From contig NZ_JADOTZ010000001.1 of the NCBI RefSeq assembly GCF_015751895.1, positions 2,790,001 to 2,854,000 of the forward strand: a DNA stretch of 64,000 nucleotides, written 5' to 3'. The stretch comes from Zhihengliuella flava. GTDB lineage: Bacteria > Actinomycetota > Actinomycetes > Actinomycetales > Micrococcaceae. The notes under the pieces are model-generated. The model made no database searches. It saw only the letters and a list, made by a program, of their open reading frames with translations, and was not told the origin of the DNA. Position numbers and translations under genes: made by a program. This document shows positions 1 to 9,082 of this stretch, piece after piece (within the stretch, counting starts at the first letter, position 1; each line of letters begins with the position of its first letter).

Positions 1-190
1 CGGGACCGCCCTGCAGGTACAGCAGGTAGGGCAATTGCTCTGCGTCAGGAACCTCGGTCGAGACGAGCTCGCGGGCAAAGAGGGTGATCTGCTCGCCCTC
101 GGGATGGGCGTAGTCCACCGGCACGTCGAGATAATGCTCGGTCGCTCGGAGGCCGCGGTAGGTATGCGTGGCGGCAATGCGGTGGCCCAT
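1..190 (-). CDS. alpha/beta hydrolase, proline iminopeptidase-like (partial)
   Basis: N-terminal 63 codons of a gene that leaves the window on the left. The translation starts MGHRIAATHTYRG, continues with DVPVDYAHPEG and FARELVST, and reaches LPYLLYLQGGP at the edge. That last stretch is the oxyanion-hole motif of S33-family prolyl aminopeptidases, which remove N-terminal proline from peptides in the cytoplasm. The ATG (188-190) overlaps the stop of the acetyltransferase gene just upstream (190-192), so the two are probably translationally coupled. The catalytic serine, aspartate and histidine are beyond the window, so the exact enzyme is inferred from the N-terminus only. Confidence 0.75.
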   Translation of the reverse strand, partial: MGHRIAATHTYRGLRATEHYLDVPVDYAHPEGEQITLFARELVSTEVPDAEQLPYLLYLQGGP

Positions 191-738
191 CAGGATTCCT
201 CACTCGTGGTCGAGGCGGCGCGCGCGGCGGATGGCGCTGTGGCGGCTACCGCTGCCAAGGCGTCGCCGTCCAGCCGGCGTGTGGTCCAATCCGTCAGTGC
301 GCTAGCCCCCAGCGCGTCGTAAAAGCCAAGTGCAGGCTCGTTCCAGTTGAGGACTTGCCATTCCAAGCGGGCATAATCGCGATCGACCGCGATGGCGGCC
401 AGCGTCGACAGCAGATTTCGCCCGTGCCCGCCGCCGCGAGCCTCCTCACGCACATACAGATCCTCAAGATGGATCCCGTGGACGCCCTCCCACGTCGAGT
501 ACGTGAGGTACCAGATGGCCATGCCGACGATGTGTGGTTCGCCCGCGCCCGTATGGTCCTCCGCAACGTGCGCAAAGACTGTGGGGTGAGGGCCGAAGAG
601 GTGTTCGTGCAGCAGCGCGCCGGTATTCTTCACGGCATCCGGCTCCCGCTCATACTCGGCGAGGTCGGTGATCATCGCCAGCAGGACGGGGACGTCGCGC
701 GGCTCGGCGGCTCGAATGTGAGATGCAGTGTCAGGCAT
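190..738 (-). CDS. GNAT family N-acetyltransferase, SSAT-like
   Basis: 182 aa. The N-terminus (IRAAEPRDVPVLLAMI, then LAEYEREP) resembles diamine/spermidine acetyltransferase-type GNAT proteins. The acetyl-CoA binding loop is visible as ARGGGHGRNLL around residue 100, followed by the usual LEWQVLNWNEPALGFYDALGA segment of motif B. The ATG at 738 is chosen because AGGAAAGAG lies a few bases upstream; a longer reading frame to 852 lacks such a site. It overlaps the downstream hydrolase gene by the ATGA arrangement. Likely transfers acetyl from acetyl-CoA to a small amine; the substrate cannot be told from sequence. Confidence 0.85.
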   Translation of the reverse strand: MPDTASHIRAAEPRDVPVLLAMITDLAEYEREPDAVKNTGALLHEHLFGPHPTVFAHVAEDHTGAGEPHIVGMAIWYLTYSTWEGVHGIHLEDLYVREEARGGGHGRNLLSTLAAIAVDRDYARLEWQVLNWNEPALGFYDALGASALTDWTTRRLDGDALAAVAATAPSAARAASTTSEES

Positions 739-818
739 GCTCTCTTTCCTATGCGATTCGGTGGGCTGGAGCAAGCGGGCGCGGCGATGAGGAGAACCGG
801 CTGAGGCCACCCGCGCGC

Positions 819-1775
819 CTAGAGGGGAAACCGGCCCGTGGAACGGTCCCACACGTTAACGGCGGTCGAGACCAGCAGGGCAGAGCCCAACATGTGCAAC
901 AACACCAGCCCGATGGGCAGGCCAGTGAAGTGCTGCCAGTACCCCAATCCGGCTTGGGCCAGCAGGACGGCAAGGAGCAGGACGAGTCCGGTGCGCAGTC
1001 GCCGCGTCGCGGCGTCGGGTTGAGCGCGCGCGAAGATCAGCACGGTGAGAACCACGGTCGCTGCCAGCAACACGTACACCGGCGCCGTATGCAGCCGGGT
1101 AACGATCTCAGCGTCGAAGGGGTGACGAGGACTGGAGGCATCGCCAGCATGCGGTCCCGTACCGGTGACCACCGTGCCCAGAACGACGGCGGCCGCCGCG
1201 GAGACGAGCATGATCCACGCAGCGGGCCGGGACCCAAGGGGCACTCTGGGTGGGGCGACGGTGTCATCCTGCCGCAGGTACATCGCCGTCCGGTTAACGA
1301 GCAGCGTCGCAAAGCCGACGACGGTCGCGGACACGATGAAGTGGAGGCTTACGATCCATGGATTGAGGTCCGTCCACACGGTGATCCCACCGATGAGTGC
1401 CTGCGCGGGGATCACGCAGAACAGGCCGATGGCGAGCCGGAAAATCACCGGATGAGTTCGGCGCATGTTCCACACGGCAACAATCATCGCGACGGCGATC
1501 GCGCTGAGGACAAAGGTCAACGTCCTATTGCCGAACTCAATGACCCCGTGGATGCCCATTTCCGGGGTCGGCGTCATGGAGCCGGGCACGCAGTGGGGCC
1601 ACTCGGAACAGCCGAGGCCAGACTCGGTGAGCCGGACGGCGCCACCGGTGACGATGATGCCAATCTGTGAAATGAGGGAGGCAATCGCCAGCGCATGGAC
1701 GCCGCGGCCAACGCGGGTCGGGAGCCGGCGGGTCCACGAGGAGGTCTGGGTCATGATGTTTTCAGTGCCTTTCAT
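819..1775 (-). CDS. ctaA: heme A synthase (COX15/CtaA family)
   Basis: 318 aa membrane protein with eight hydrophobic segments, matching the family size. It oxidises the C8 methyl of heme O to formyl to make heme A for aa3-type cytochrome oxidase. Visible landmarks are the first heme-ligand region GRGVHALAIAS, the extracytoplasmic loop with paired cysteines (LGCSEWPHCVPG), the IHGVIEFGNR helix, and C-terminal histidines in RLHTAP and LLHMLGS. The first ATG at 1775 lies 4 bp after the ABC permease stop and lacks a good ribosome site; ATG 1754 (MTQTSS) is an alternative. A SURF1 oxidase-assembly gene lies 10 kb away. CtaA next to an ABC transporter and suf genes is also the order in Mycobacterium tuberculosis (Rv1456c-Rv1463). 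Confidence 0.9.
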   Translation of the reverse strand: MKGTENIMTQTSSWTRRLPTRVGRGVHALAIASLISQIGIIVTGGAVRLTESGLGCSEWPHCVPGSMTPTPEMGIHGVIEFGNRTLTFVLSAIAVAMIVAVWNMRRTHPVIFRLAIGLFCVIPAQALIGGITVWTDLNPWIVSLHFIVSATVVGFATLLVNRTAMYLRQDDTVAPPRVPLGSRPAAWIMLVSAAAAVVLGTVVTGTGPHAGDASSPRHPFDAEIVTRLHTAPVYVLLAATVVLTVLIFARAQPDAATRRLRTGLVLLLAVLLAQAGLGYWQHFTGLPIGLVLLHMLGSALLVSTAVNVWDRSTGRFPL

Positions 1776-1778
1776 GGA

Positions 1779-2546
1779 TTAAGTCCACTTGAACCAGCGG
1801 GAGGCCGCCACGGAGGCGAGCACGGCCCATAGGGCGAGGAGCGCGACGTCCCCGACGGCAAAGCCGCCGTCGAGTAGGGCCGTGCGCATGGCGTCACCGA
1901 GTGCGGCCGAGGGCAGGGCCGCGACAATGCTCGCCAGGGCGCCAGGCAGCTGACTGCCGGGGATGAGGATGCCGCCCCCGGCTGCGAGCAGGACCCACGC
2001 GAGATTAGTGATGGCCAGTGTGGCCTCCGGCCGCACGGTTCCCGCAATGAGCAGCCCGAGCGAGGTGAACGCTCCCGAGCCGAGCACGAGCAGCCCTAGC
2101 GCGATGAGGCAACCCACCGGGTCCGGTCGCCACCCGAGGGCCACGGCGGTACCGCCGACGACGACGAGCTGTACTCCAAGGACCGCCAGAACGGCCAGCG
2201 CCTTGCCGAAGATCAGCCCCGCGCGTCCCAAGGGCGTGGTGGAGAGAAAGGTCAGCACGCCGTAGCGGCGGTCAAACCCCGTGGCGATACCCTGACCCGT
2301 GAACGCCGTCGACATCACGCAGAGCGCCAGAACGCCCGGCGCCGCGGCGTCGATCCGCGAAGGGCCGATCCCATCGAGGAGGTCAACCAAGGTCAGGGCC
2401 ACGAGGGCCAGCAGCGGCAGGACGACGGCGAGGACGAGTTGTTCGCCGTTGCGGAGCATGAGGGCCGTTTCGTAGCGGCCCTGATGAATGACGCGGGCCA
2501 GCAGGGACGCGGCATTCGGGCCAGAGTGCGGCAAGTAGAGGCTCAC
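1779..2546 (-). CDS. ABC transporter permease (ABC-2 type)
   Basis: 255 aa with six predicted membrane segments and no ATP-binding motif. It forms the membrane half of the transporter whose ATPase is encoded directly upstream; the two genes overlap by ATGA (2543-2546). Segments such as GYxGxLTFLSTTPLGRA-like text after RRYGVLTF and the LPSAALGDAMRTAL loop are typical of ABC-2 exporters annotated as drug or daunorubicin-type permeases. In Mycobacterium the same pair sits between ctaA and sufR, so a role connected to heme or oxidase assembly is possible, but the substrate is unknown. Confidence 0.85.
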   Translation of the reverse strand: MSLYLPHSGPNAASLLARVIHQGRYETALMLRNGEQLVLAVVLPLLALVALTLVDLLDGIGPSRIDAAAPGVLALCVMSTAFTGQGIATGFDRRYGVLTFLSTTPLGRAGLIFGKALAVLAVLGVQLVVVGGTAVALGWRPDPVGCLIALGLLVLGSGAFTSLGLLIAGTVRPEATLAITNLAWVLLAAGGGILIPGSQLPGALASIVAALPSAALGDAMRTALLDGGFAVGDVALLALWAVLASVAASRWFKWT

Positions 2547-3499
2547 GCCCCCTCCTCCTTCGTGGTTGCAAGGTCAAGAAAGACGTCTTCGAGCGTGCGG
2601 GCCTGCAGAGTGAGCGAGGACGGGAGCACCTCCTGATGGGCCAGCCACGCGGTGGCCGCGGCGAGGTCCGCAGCGGTATGCAGGCCGGTGATGCGGTAGT
2701 GGTCTCCGTCGCGGCGCGTAAGGGTCAACCCGGTCGAGGAGTGCAGCGAATCGGCGTTAAGCGGGGCATTGGTGGTTAGATCCACGATGCGTGATTCGCT
2801 CGCGGCGCTGGCCGTGAGCTCCGCAACTGTTCCTTCGGCGACATTGCGGCCGGAATCGATGATGTACACGTAATCGGAGAGGCGCTGAGCGTCATCCATG
2901 AGGTGCGTCGTCAAGATGATGGCCAAGCCGGCTTCGCGGAGCTCGCCGATGAGCTCGAACACCGTGTGACGGGACTGGGGATCGAGGCCAGCGCTGGGTT
3001 CGTCGAGAAAAATGACCTCGGGGCGGCCCACCAGCGCTGCGGCGAGCGCTACTCGCTGCTTTTGCCCGCCGGAGAGTCGCCGAATTGAGGTGGCGGCGAA
3101 GTCCTCGATAGCCAGCCGTCGCACCAGCTCGCCGACGTTGGCCGGGTTGCGGTACATTCTGGCGAGATGTCTGAGGAGTGACACAGGTCGAACCGACGGT
3201 GGTAGGCCGCCGTCCTGCAGCATGACGCCGACGCGGGAGCGTAGTGCGGCGTTGGCGGACGATGGGTCCTCACCGAGGAGTGTGACGGAGCCGCCGTCAG
3301 GCTTCAACAGTCCTTGGGCACAAGCGAGCGTGGTGGACTTGCCGGCACCGTTGGTCCCGAGAAGCGTGGTCACTGAGCCGAAGTCGGCCCTGAGGCTCAC
3401 GCCATGCAGGACGCGGAGCATGCGGCCATCGAGCGCCGGGACGGGACCGAAGTCTTTCCGGAGCTCGTCAACAATCAAAGCAGTGGATGACGCAGGCAC
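2543..3499 (-). CDS. ABC transporter ATP-binding protein
   Basis: 318 aa nucleotide-binding subunit. Walker A GTNGAGKST is at residues 48-56, Q-loop MLQDG, signature LSGGQKQRV, Walker B VIFLDEPSAGLDP and the switch histidine in TTHLMDDA. A C-terminal extension of roughly 90 residues (after TVAELTA) matches exporters of the CcmA/drug-resistance class that pair with ABC-2 permeases. Its stop overlaps the permease start. It is transcribed away from sufR; the 3500-3696 gap holds the promoters of both directions. The transported substrate is not evident. Confidence 0.9.
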   Translation of the reverse strand: MPASSTALIVDELRKDFGPVPALDGRMLRVLHGVSLRADFGSVTTLLGTNGAGKSTTLACAQGLLKPDGGSVTLLGEDPSSANAALRSRVGVMLQDGGLPPSVRPVSLLRHLARMYRNPANVGELVRRLAIEDFAATSIRRLSGGQKQRVALAAALVGRPEVIFLDEPSAGLDPQSRHTVFELIGELREAGLAIILTTHLMDDAQRLSDYVYIIDSGRNVAEGTVAELTASAASESRIVDLTTNAPLNADSLHSSTGLTLTRRDGDHYRITGLHTAADLAAATAWLAHQEVLPSSLTLQARTLEDVFLDLATTKEEGA

Positions 3500-3606
3500 C
3501 CGAGCATTCTACGTGACGTAGAGAAGGTGGCCTGCAGTCCGCGAGGCGGAGACGGTGGAGGGCCGGCTGCCACCTGTGAGCAACGACATGCTCGGTGGTC
3601 TCTGAG

Positions 3607-3625
3607 CTAAGGTTCGCCTTGCTAG
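3607..3625. promoter_or_regulatory. DtxR/IdeR-like iron box upstream of sufR
   Basis: A 19-bp interrupted palindrome with core AAGG-TTCG-CCTT and outer CTA/TAG arms. The core AGGTTcGCCT differs by one base from AGGTTAGCCT within the DtxR/IdeR consensus. It overlaps a possible -35 element (TTGCTA, 3619-3624) with TAAGTC at 3641-3646, a position suited to metal-dependent repression. Identification rests on similarity only. Confidence 0.4.
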
Positions 3626-3696
3626 CCGAGAGCGCCTCAATAAGTCATGATTGTGTTGTGTATTCATCCCAGTCGACGACTCCGGACAACGGCTCC

Positions 3697-4443
3697 ATGA
3701 CGCCCACGTCCCGGGCACCAGAGACCGAGGAACGCACCCGAGATCGCGTGTTGCAGGCCGTCCTCAAGCAGGGGCCGGTGAGCGCCGCCGAGCTCGGGGA
3801 GTCCCTCGGCTTCACCCCTGCCGCGGTGCGCCGACACTTGGACACGCTGAGTAAGCAAGGGCTTGTCGAGGTCAAGCTGGTCGCCAATCAGGCGGGTGGC
3901 GCCGGTCGCCCTGCTCGTCGCTACGTCCTCAGCCAGCGCGGTCAAACAAAACTCGGCAACGACTACCTCGATATCGCCACCGAAGCCCTGACGGACCTAG
4001 CCCATGTGGCGGGCGAGGACGCGGTCCGGCAATTCGCCGCGCGCCGCTTCGCCGCCATGGAGAAGAAGTATCAGCCGATCGTCGACGCCGCCGGTGACGA
4101 CGTGGCGGCGCGGGCTGACGCTCTGGCTGGGGCGCTGGCTGACGACGGATTCGTCGGCTATACCCGCGATATCGGCGCGAACCTTCCCGAGGCGCTTCAG
4201 GGCATTCAGCTCTGCCAAGGGCATTGTCCCATTCAGGGATTAGCGGGCGAGTTTGATGCGTTCTGTGATGAGGAGACCAAAATTTTTGCGCGGCTGCTCG
4301 GCGTGGATGTGCGCCGATTGTCCACGCTCGCCAGTGGCGGCCACGTGTGCACCACTCACGTCCCCGTCGGGCGACATAAGACCCCGCAACGTGCGGAAAA
4401 GAGAACTCGAATCAAGATCAACAAGCAGGAGAGGCCGCGATGA
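3697..4443 (+). CDS. sufR: SufR-type iron-sulfur transcriptional repressor
   Basis: 248 aa. An N-terminal winged helix-turn-helix (about residues 10-75: [18 protein letters not shown] then [12 protein letters not shown]) is followed by a C-terminal region with the cysteine set CQGHC, FCDEE and HVCTT, the cluster ligands of SufR proteins. The family senses [4Fe-4S] status and represses the suf operon. The stop overlaps sufB start (ATGA, 4440-4443), so it is the first gene of the operon. Start choice is uncertain: ATG 3697 has no clear ribosome site, and GTG 3658 lies a few bases after a possible -10 and could be a leaderless start. Confidence 0.9.
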   Translation: MTPTSRAPETEERTRDRVLQAVLKQGPVSAAELGESLGFTPAAVRRHLDTLSKQGLVEVKLVANQAGGAGRPARRYVLSQRGQTKLGNDYLDIATEALTDLAHVAGEDAVRQFAARRFAAMEKKYQPIVDAAGDDVAARADALAGALADDGFVGYTRDIGANLPEALQGIQLCQGHCPIQGLAGEFDAFCDEETKIFARLLGVDVRRLSTLASGGHVCTTHVPVGRHKTPQRAEKRTRIKINKQERPR

Positions 4444-5900
4444 CGGATCAGATTGCACAGGAGACCGCCGATCCCGGCGTGATCACCGAGATCCTGGAGA
4501 AGAATCCGGAGCTCCACGGGATTGGTAACTACGAGTACGGTTGGGCCGACAAGAACGACGCCGGTGCCAACGCCAAGCGCGGCCTAGACGAAGCGGTCGT
4601 GCGGGATATCTCGGCCAAGAAGGGCGAGCCCGAGTGGATGCTCGAGATGCGCCTGAAGGGCCTCAAGTACTTCGAGCGCAAGCCGATGCCGACGTGGGGT
4701 GCCGACCTGTCCGGCATCGACTTCGACAACATCAAGTACTTCGTTCGTTCGACGGAGAAGCAGGCCACCACGTGGGACGACCTGCCCGAGGACATCAAGA
4801 ACACCTACGACAAGCTGGGCATCCCGGAGGCGGAAAAGCAGCGCTTGGTTGCCGGTGTGGCCGCGCAGTACGAGTCCGAGGTGGTCTACCACCAGCTGCG
4901 TGAGGACCTTGAGAAGCAGGGCGTGATCTTCCTCGACACGGATACGGGCCTGAAGGAGTACCCGGAGATTTTCCAGGAGTACTTTGGCTCCGTCATTCCG
5001 GTCGGAGACAACAAGTTCGGTTCGCTGAACACGGCCGTGTGGTCCGGTGGGTCCTTCGTTTACGTTCCCAAGGGCGTTCACGTGGAGATCCCGCTGCAGG
5101 CCTACTTCCGGATCAACACCGAAAACATGGGTCAGTTCGAGCGCACCCTCATCATCGCCGACGAGGACTCCTACGTGCACTACATCGAGGGCTGCACGGC
5201 GCCGATCTACCAGTCGGATTCCCTGCACTCGGCCGTGGTGGAGATCGTGGTGAAGAAGGGCGCTCGCGTTCGCTACACGACCATCCAGAACTGGTCCAAC
5301 AACGTGTATAACCTGGTCACCAAGCGCGCGATCTGCGAAGAGGGCGCCACCATGGAGTGGGTCGACGGCAACATCGGCTCGAAGGTCACCATGAAGTACC
5401 CGGCCGTCTACCTCGTCGGCGAGCATGCGAAGGGCGAGACCCTCTCGATCGCCTTCGCCGGTGAGGGCCAGCATCAGGACACCGGCTCCAAGATGGTGCA
5501 CATTGCCCCGAACACGTCCTCGTCGATTGTCGCCAAATCGGTGGCCCGCAACGGCGGACGCTCCGCTTACCGTGGCCTCGTCCAGGTGCGCGAGGGCGCG
5601 AAGGGCGTGAAGAACTCGGTGGTCTGTGACGCCCTGCTCGTCGACACGATCAGCCGCTCCGATACCTACCCGTACATCGATGTCCGTGAGGACGACGTGA
5701 CGATGGGGCACGAGGCGACGGTCTCCCGCGTCTCGGAGGAGCAGCTGTTCTACCTCATGTCGCGTGGCCTCGAGGAAGACGAGGCCATGGCCATGATCGT
5801 CCGCGGCTTCGTCGAGCCCATCGCCCGCGAGCTGCCGATGGAATACGCGCTCGAGCTCAACCGCCTCATTGAACTTCAGATGGAAGGATCCGTCGGTTAA
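4440..5900 (+). CDS. sufB: Fe-S cluster assembly scaffold protein SufB
   Basis: 486 aa, full length for SufB. Together with SufD and the ATPase SufC it forms the SufBC2D complex on which Fe-S clusters are built in the cytosol. Recognisable stretches are [12 protein letters not shown] near the start, the beta-helix core with [14 protein letters not shown] and [17 protein letters not shown], and the C-terminal [15 protein letters not shown] and [16 protein letters not shown]. Cys in EGCTAP and in VVCDALL corresponds to conserved SufB cysteines. It overlaps sufR by 4 bp and is followed 2 bp later by sufD. Confidence 0.97.
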   Translation: MTDQIAQETADPGVITEILEKNPELHGIGNYEYGWADKNDAGANAKRGLDEAVVRDISAKKGEPEWMLEMRLKGLKYFERKPMPTWGADLSGIDFDNIKYFVRSTEKQATTWDDLPEDIKNTYDKLGIPEAEKQRLVAGVAAQYESEVVYHQLREDLEKQGVIFLDTDTGLKEYPEIFQEYFGSVIPVGDNKFGSLNTAVWSGGSFVYVPKGVHVEIPLQAYFRINTENMGQFERTLIIADEDSYVHYIEGCTAPIYQSDSLHSAVVEIVVKKGARVRYTTIQNWSNNVYNLVTKRAICEEGATMEWVDGNIGSKVTMKYPAVYLVGEHAKGETLSIAFAGEGQHQDTGSKMVHIAPNTSSSIVAKSVARNGGRSAYRGLVQVREGAKGVKNSVVCDALLVDTISRSDTYPYIDVREDDVTMGHEATVSRVSEEQLFYLMSRGLEEDEAMAMIVRGFVEPIARELPMEYALELNRLIELQMEGSVG

Positions 5901-5902
5901 TC

Positions 5903-7180
5903 ATGACTGATACCGCAACTACACTCTCCGGCGAGAAGGCGCGCATCGGCGCGCCGTCGATCGCAGGATTCACCGAGGAAGGCGAGAACCTCTCCCCGCT
6001 GAACGAGTCGAGCTCCCCGATTGGCGGCGACGCGTCGACGGCGCACAGCCACGGCCCGGCCGCTGAGGTGCCGGCGGCGTCGCGCGGTGAACGCCCGACG
6101 AGCTACAACCTCGAGGACTTCCCGAAGCTCAACGGCCGTGAAGAAGACTGGCGCTTCACCCCGCTGAAGCGCTTGGGCGGACTGCACAAAGGTGCGCCGA
6201 CCGGCGCGGCTCCGGCCGTGGCGCTCTCCGGCACGGCGAACGCCACCCTCGAGACCGTGAGCATGGACGACGCCCGCGTGGGCAGTGCCGGTATCCCGGA
6301 TGACCGCGTTTCCGCCAACGCGTGGAACGCCGCCGCCGAGGCCTCAGTGCTGACGATCGGCGCGGGCGCCGAAGACGTCGAGGCGACGCTGACCATCACG
6401 GGCGAGCACCGCGAGGCCGCCGCCCAGCACGTGGTGATCGTGGCCGAGGCCAACTCGAGCGCCGTCGTCGTCCTGGATCACGTTGGCTCCGCTGTGGTTG
6501 CTCAGAACGTCGAGATCGACGTGCGTGAGGGTGCCAAGCTGACACTCGTCTCGCTGCAGGCGTGGGAAGACGACTCGATCCACCTGTCCACCCAGCAGGC
6601 CGTGGTGGCCAAGGACGCCTACTACAAGCACGTGGCCGTCTCCTTTGGTGGCGATGTGGTGCGCCTGACCCCATCCGCCAAGTTCTCGGCGCCGGGCGCC
6701 GAGGCTGAGATGTACGGCCTCTACTACGCGGACGCCGGTCAGCACTTGGAGCACCGGCTCCTCGTGGACCACAACCAGCCCCGCTGCACCTCCAACGTGC
6801 TCTACAAGGGCGCGCTGCAGGGCGAGGGCGCGCACACGGTGTGGGTGGGCGACGTGCTGATCCGCAAGAACGCCGAGGGAACCGACTCCTACGAGGCCAA
6901 CCGCAACCTCGTCCTCACGGACGGCACGCGCGCGGACTCGGTGCCGAACCTCGAAATCGAGACCGGCCAGATCGAGGGTGCTGGCCACGCCAGCACCACG
7001 GGCCGCTTCGACGACGAGCACCTGTTCTACCTGATGGCTCGCGGCATCGACGAGAAGACCGCGCGCCGACTCGTGGTCCGCGGCTTCCTCAACGAGATCA
7101 TCCAAAAGATCGGCGTGACCGACCTCGAAGAGCGCCTCAACGAGACGGTCGAAGCCGAACTGGCTGCCACCGACAACTAG
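5903..7180 (+). CDS. sufD: Fe-S cluster assembly protein SufD
   Basis: 425 aa paralogue of SufB. The C-terminal portion (LEHRLLVDHNQPRCTSNVLYKG, shortened here to its key DHNQP, and DEEHLFYLMARGID-like text) contains the conserved histidine/DHNQP region that lines the SufB-SufD interface. The N-terminal 90 residues are acidic and low complexity, usual for actinobacterial SufD. It starts 2 bp after sufB stop and precedes sufC by 69 bp. Expected to help iron entry during cluster assembly on SufBC2D. Confidence 0.95.
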   Translation: MTDTATTLSGEKARIGAPSIAGFTEEGENLSPLNESSSPIGGDASTAHSHGPAAEVPAASRGERPTSYNLEDFPKLNGREEDWRFTPLKRLGGLHKGAPTGAAPAVALSGTANATLETVSMDDARVGSAGIPDDRVSANAWNAAAEASVLTIGAGAEDVEATLTITGEHREAAAQHVVIVAEANSSAVVVLDHVGSAVVAQNVEIDVREGAKLTLVSLQAWEDDSIHLSTQQAVVAKDAYYKHVAVSFGGDVVRLTPSAKFSAPGAEAEMYGLYYADAGQHLEHRLLVDHNQPRCTSNVLYKGALQGEGAHTVWVGDVLIRKNAEGTDSYEANRNLVLTDGTRADSVPNLEIETGQIEGAGHASTTGRFDDEHLFYLMARGIDEKTARRLVVRGFLNEIIQKIGVTDLEERLNETVEAELAATDN

Positions 7181-7249
7181 GCCCACGCAGGCCACCCGAA
7201 TCCAACGAACCCGCCGCGTGTGCGGCTTATCAGGAGAGATACGGACACA

Positions 7250-8005
7250 ATGTCTACTCTGGAAATCAAGGACCTGCACGTCTCGATCGACACCGAATCG
7301 GGGCCGAAGGAGATCCTCAAGGGCGTGACCCTGACCATCAAGACCGGCGAGACGCACGCCATTATGGGCCCGAACGGCTCCGGCAAGTCGACCCTGGCCT
7401 CCACGATCGCCGGCCACCCGCGCTACAACGTCACCTCCGGCGAGATCCTGCTGGACGGCGAGGACGTGCTGGAGATGGGCGTCGACGAGCGCGCCCGCGC
7501 CGGCCTGTTCCTGGCCATGCAGTACCCGGTTGAGGTCCCTGGCGTGACCATGACCAACTTCCTGCGCACGGCCAAGACGGCCATCGACGGCGAGGCGCCG
7601 AGCCTGCGGCACTGGACCAAGGACGTCAAGGCGGCCATGGAGAACCTGAAGATCGACGCCGACTTTGCGAACCGCAACGTGAACGAGGGCTTCTCCGGCG
7701 GCGAGAAGAAGCGCGTGGAGATTCTTCAGCTGGAGCTGTTCAAGCCGAAGTTCGCCGTGCTCGACGAGACCGATTCGGGCCTCGACGTCGACGCGTTGAA
7801 GGTCGTCTCGGAGGGCGTCAACCGAGCCAGCGAAGAGAATGAGATGGGCACCCTGCTCATCACGCACTACACGCGCATTCTTCGCTACATCAAGCCGGAC
7901 TACGTGCACGTGTTCGTCGACGGCCGCGTCGCCGAACAGGGCGGCCCGGAGCTGGCTGACCAGCTCGAGGAAGAGGGCTACGATCGCTTCCTGGTGAAGG
8001 CCTAA
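7250..8005 (+). CDS. sufC: Fe-S cluster assembly ATPase SufC
   Basis: 251 aa soluble ABC-type ATPase. Walker A GPNGSGKST (about residues 37-45), Q-loop FLAMQYPVEVPGV (SufC-specific), signature FSGGEKKR, Walker B FAVLDETDSGLDVD and switch TTHYTR-like ITHYTRIL. It drives conformational change in SufBC2D. ATG 7250 is preceded by AGGAGAG at 7230-7236, so the longer frame from 7220 is not used. sufT follows after 2 bp. Confidence 0.97.
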   Translation: MSTLEIKDLHVSIDTESGPKEILKGVTLTIKTGETHAIMGPNGSGKSTLASTIAGHPRYNVTSGEILLDGEDVLEMGVDERARAGLFLAMQYPVEVPGVTMTNFLRTAKTAIDGEAPSLRHWTKDVKAAMENLKIDADFANRNVNEGFSGGEKKRVEILQLELFKPKFAVLDETDSGLDVDALKVVSEGVNRASEENEMGTLLITHYTRILRYIKPDYVHVFVDGRVAEQGGPELADQLEEEGYDRFLVKA

Positions 8006-8007
8006 CC

Positions 8008-8343
8008 ATGAGCGAGGCAACCCAGGGCAGCACGCAGACGCCCCTCGAAGATGTCGAGGAGGCGCTGAAGGACGTGATTGACCCCGAGCTGGGGGTCAAC
8101 GTGGTGGACCTTGGCCTGTTGTATGGGCTGAAGTACGACGACGAGGGCACGCTCCTCATCGACATGACCCTGACGACGGCGGCCTGCCCGCTGACAGATG
8201 TCTTGGAGGAGCAGGTGGCCTCCGCGCTGGACAGCGTCGTGGACGAGCACCGTCTGAACTGGGTCTGGATGCCGCCGTGGGGTCCGGAGCGGATTACCGA
8301 CGACGGCCGAGACCAGATGCGAGCCCTCGGCTTCAACATCTGA
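8008..8343 (+). CDS. sufT: SufT-type Fe-S maturation protein (MIP18/DUF59)
   Basis: 111 aa single-domain MIP18 family protein with the hallmark DPELGVNVVDLGLLYGL (residues 26-42) and TTAACPLTDVL carrying the conserved cysteine. Members assist Fe-S cluster delivery. It ends the suf operon and is followed by a strong hairpin terminator. In mycobacteria sufS and sufU lie between sufC and this gene; here sufT follows sufC by 2 bp, so both are absent from the locus. Confidence 0.92.
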   Translation: MSEATQGSTQTPLEDVEEALKDVIDPELGVNVVDLGLLYGLKYDDEGTLLIDMTLTTAACPLTDVLEEQVASALDSVVDEHRLNWVWMPPWGPERITDDGRDQMRALGFNI

Positions 8344-8354
8344 GTCCTCACCCA

Positions 8355-8399
8355 CACAAACGGCGGGCCGGAGCATGGTGCTCCGGCCCGCCGTTTGTG
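8355..8399. terminator. bidirectional hairpin terminator between sufT and bioN
   Basis: Perfect inverted repeat with 21-bp arms (CACAAACGGCGGG... and complement) and a 3-base loop. It lies 12 bp after sufT stop and 15 bp after bioN stop on the other strand, between converging operons, so it can stop transcription from both sides. Confidence 0.9.
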
Positions 8400-8413
8400 C
8401 GTCGCGGCACTGC

Positions 8414-9082
8414 TTATCCTGGCTGGTCCTCGGAATCGTGATCTGTGAGGCCGCGGGCGGCGAGCGCGTCCCCAGTGCGGTGCGCGTAGTCGATCGCGGA
8501 GACGACGACGGGCCCGGCCAGCGCCAACGGATTGCGGCCCAACCCGCGTGCCTTCGCTGCGTCGGAAACGTCGGCGGCGGATTGGGCGATCGCCGGGACG
8601 CTGCGCAGCATAACGTTGACCGTCAGCGACGCTGTTTCCGGGCTGCCGCCGATGTAGCGTAGGGGACCGAAGGCCCACGTTAGCCCGTCAAGCAGGACGG
8701 ACGACGGCGTGGTGAGCAAGAGTAGCCGGGCCGCCTGAAGCGCCGCGAACATTCCCCCCAACACGGCGAAGGCTCGCAAGGCGCCGCCGAGCGGATCGGC
8801 GCCACCGCTGGAGGCCAGCCACCACTGGTGGGCGCCCAGAATGGCGAACATCCACCACAGCATGCGCAGTGGCGCCGCCCAGGCGCGGAGCACGAGTCGT
8901 CCGGCCAGGGCGAAGAGCAGCACGGTGACTCCAGTGAGGACTGCAGCCACCGCAGGCTCGCGCCAGACGAGGGCCAGAATGCCCACCATCAATACGACGA
9001 GGTACTTGGCCCACAGCGGTGCGCGATGAATCACGGACTGTCCGGGCAGGGCCAGACCCAGGGTGGAAAAGCGCGCGCTCAC
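8414..9082 (-). CDS. bioN: ECF transporter transmembrane protein EcfT/BioN
   Basis: 222 aa membrane protein with four to five hydrophobic helices and the EcfT coupling motif region with A-R-G (AKARGLGRNPLAL, and AARGLTDHD near the end). It transmits ATPase motion to the substrate-binding subunit. It is the last gene of a bioY-bioM-bioN set and overlaps bioM by ATGA (9079-9082). Assignment to biotin follows from bioY and the operator upstream, not from this protein alone. Confidence 0.85.
   Translation of the reverse strand: MSARFSTLGLALPGQSVIHRAPLWAKYLVVLMVGILALVWREPAVAAVLTGVTVLLFALAGRLVLRAWAAPLRMLWWMFAILGAHQWWLASSGGADPLGGALRAFAVLGGMFAALQAARLLLLTTPSSVLLDGLTWAFGPLRYIGGSPETASLTVNVMLRSVPAIAQSAADVSDAAKARGLGRNPLALAGPVVVSAIDYAHRTGDALAARGLTDHDSEDQPG

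Noticed and set aside
4584-8020. Long minus-strand frames opposite sufB and sufD/sufC (375 and 558 residues)
   Set aside because: They are histidine/valine/aspartate-rich mirror frames of high-GC coding DNA opposite well-identified suf genes.
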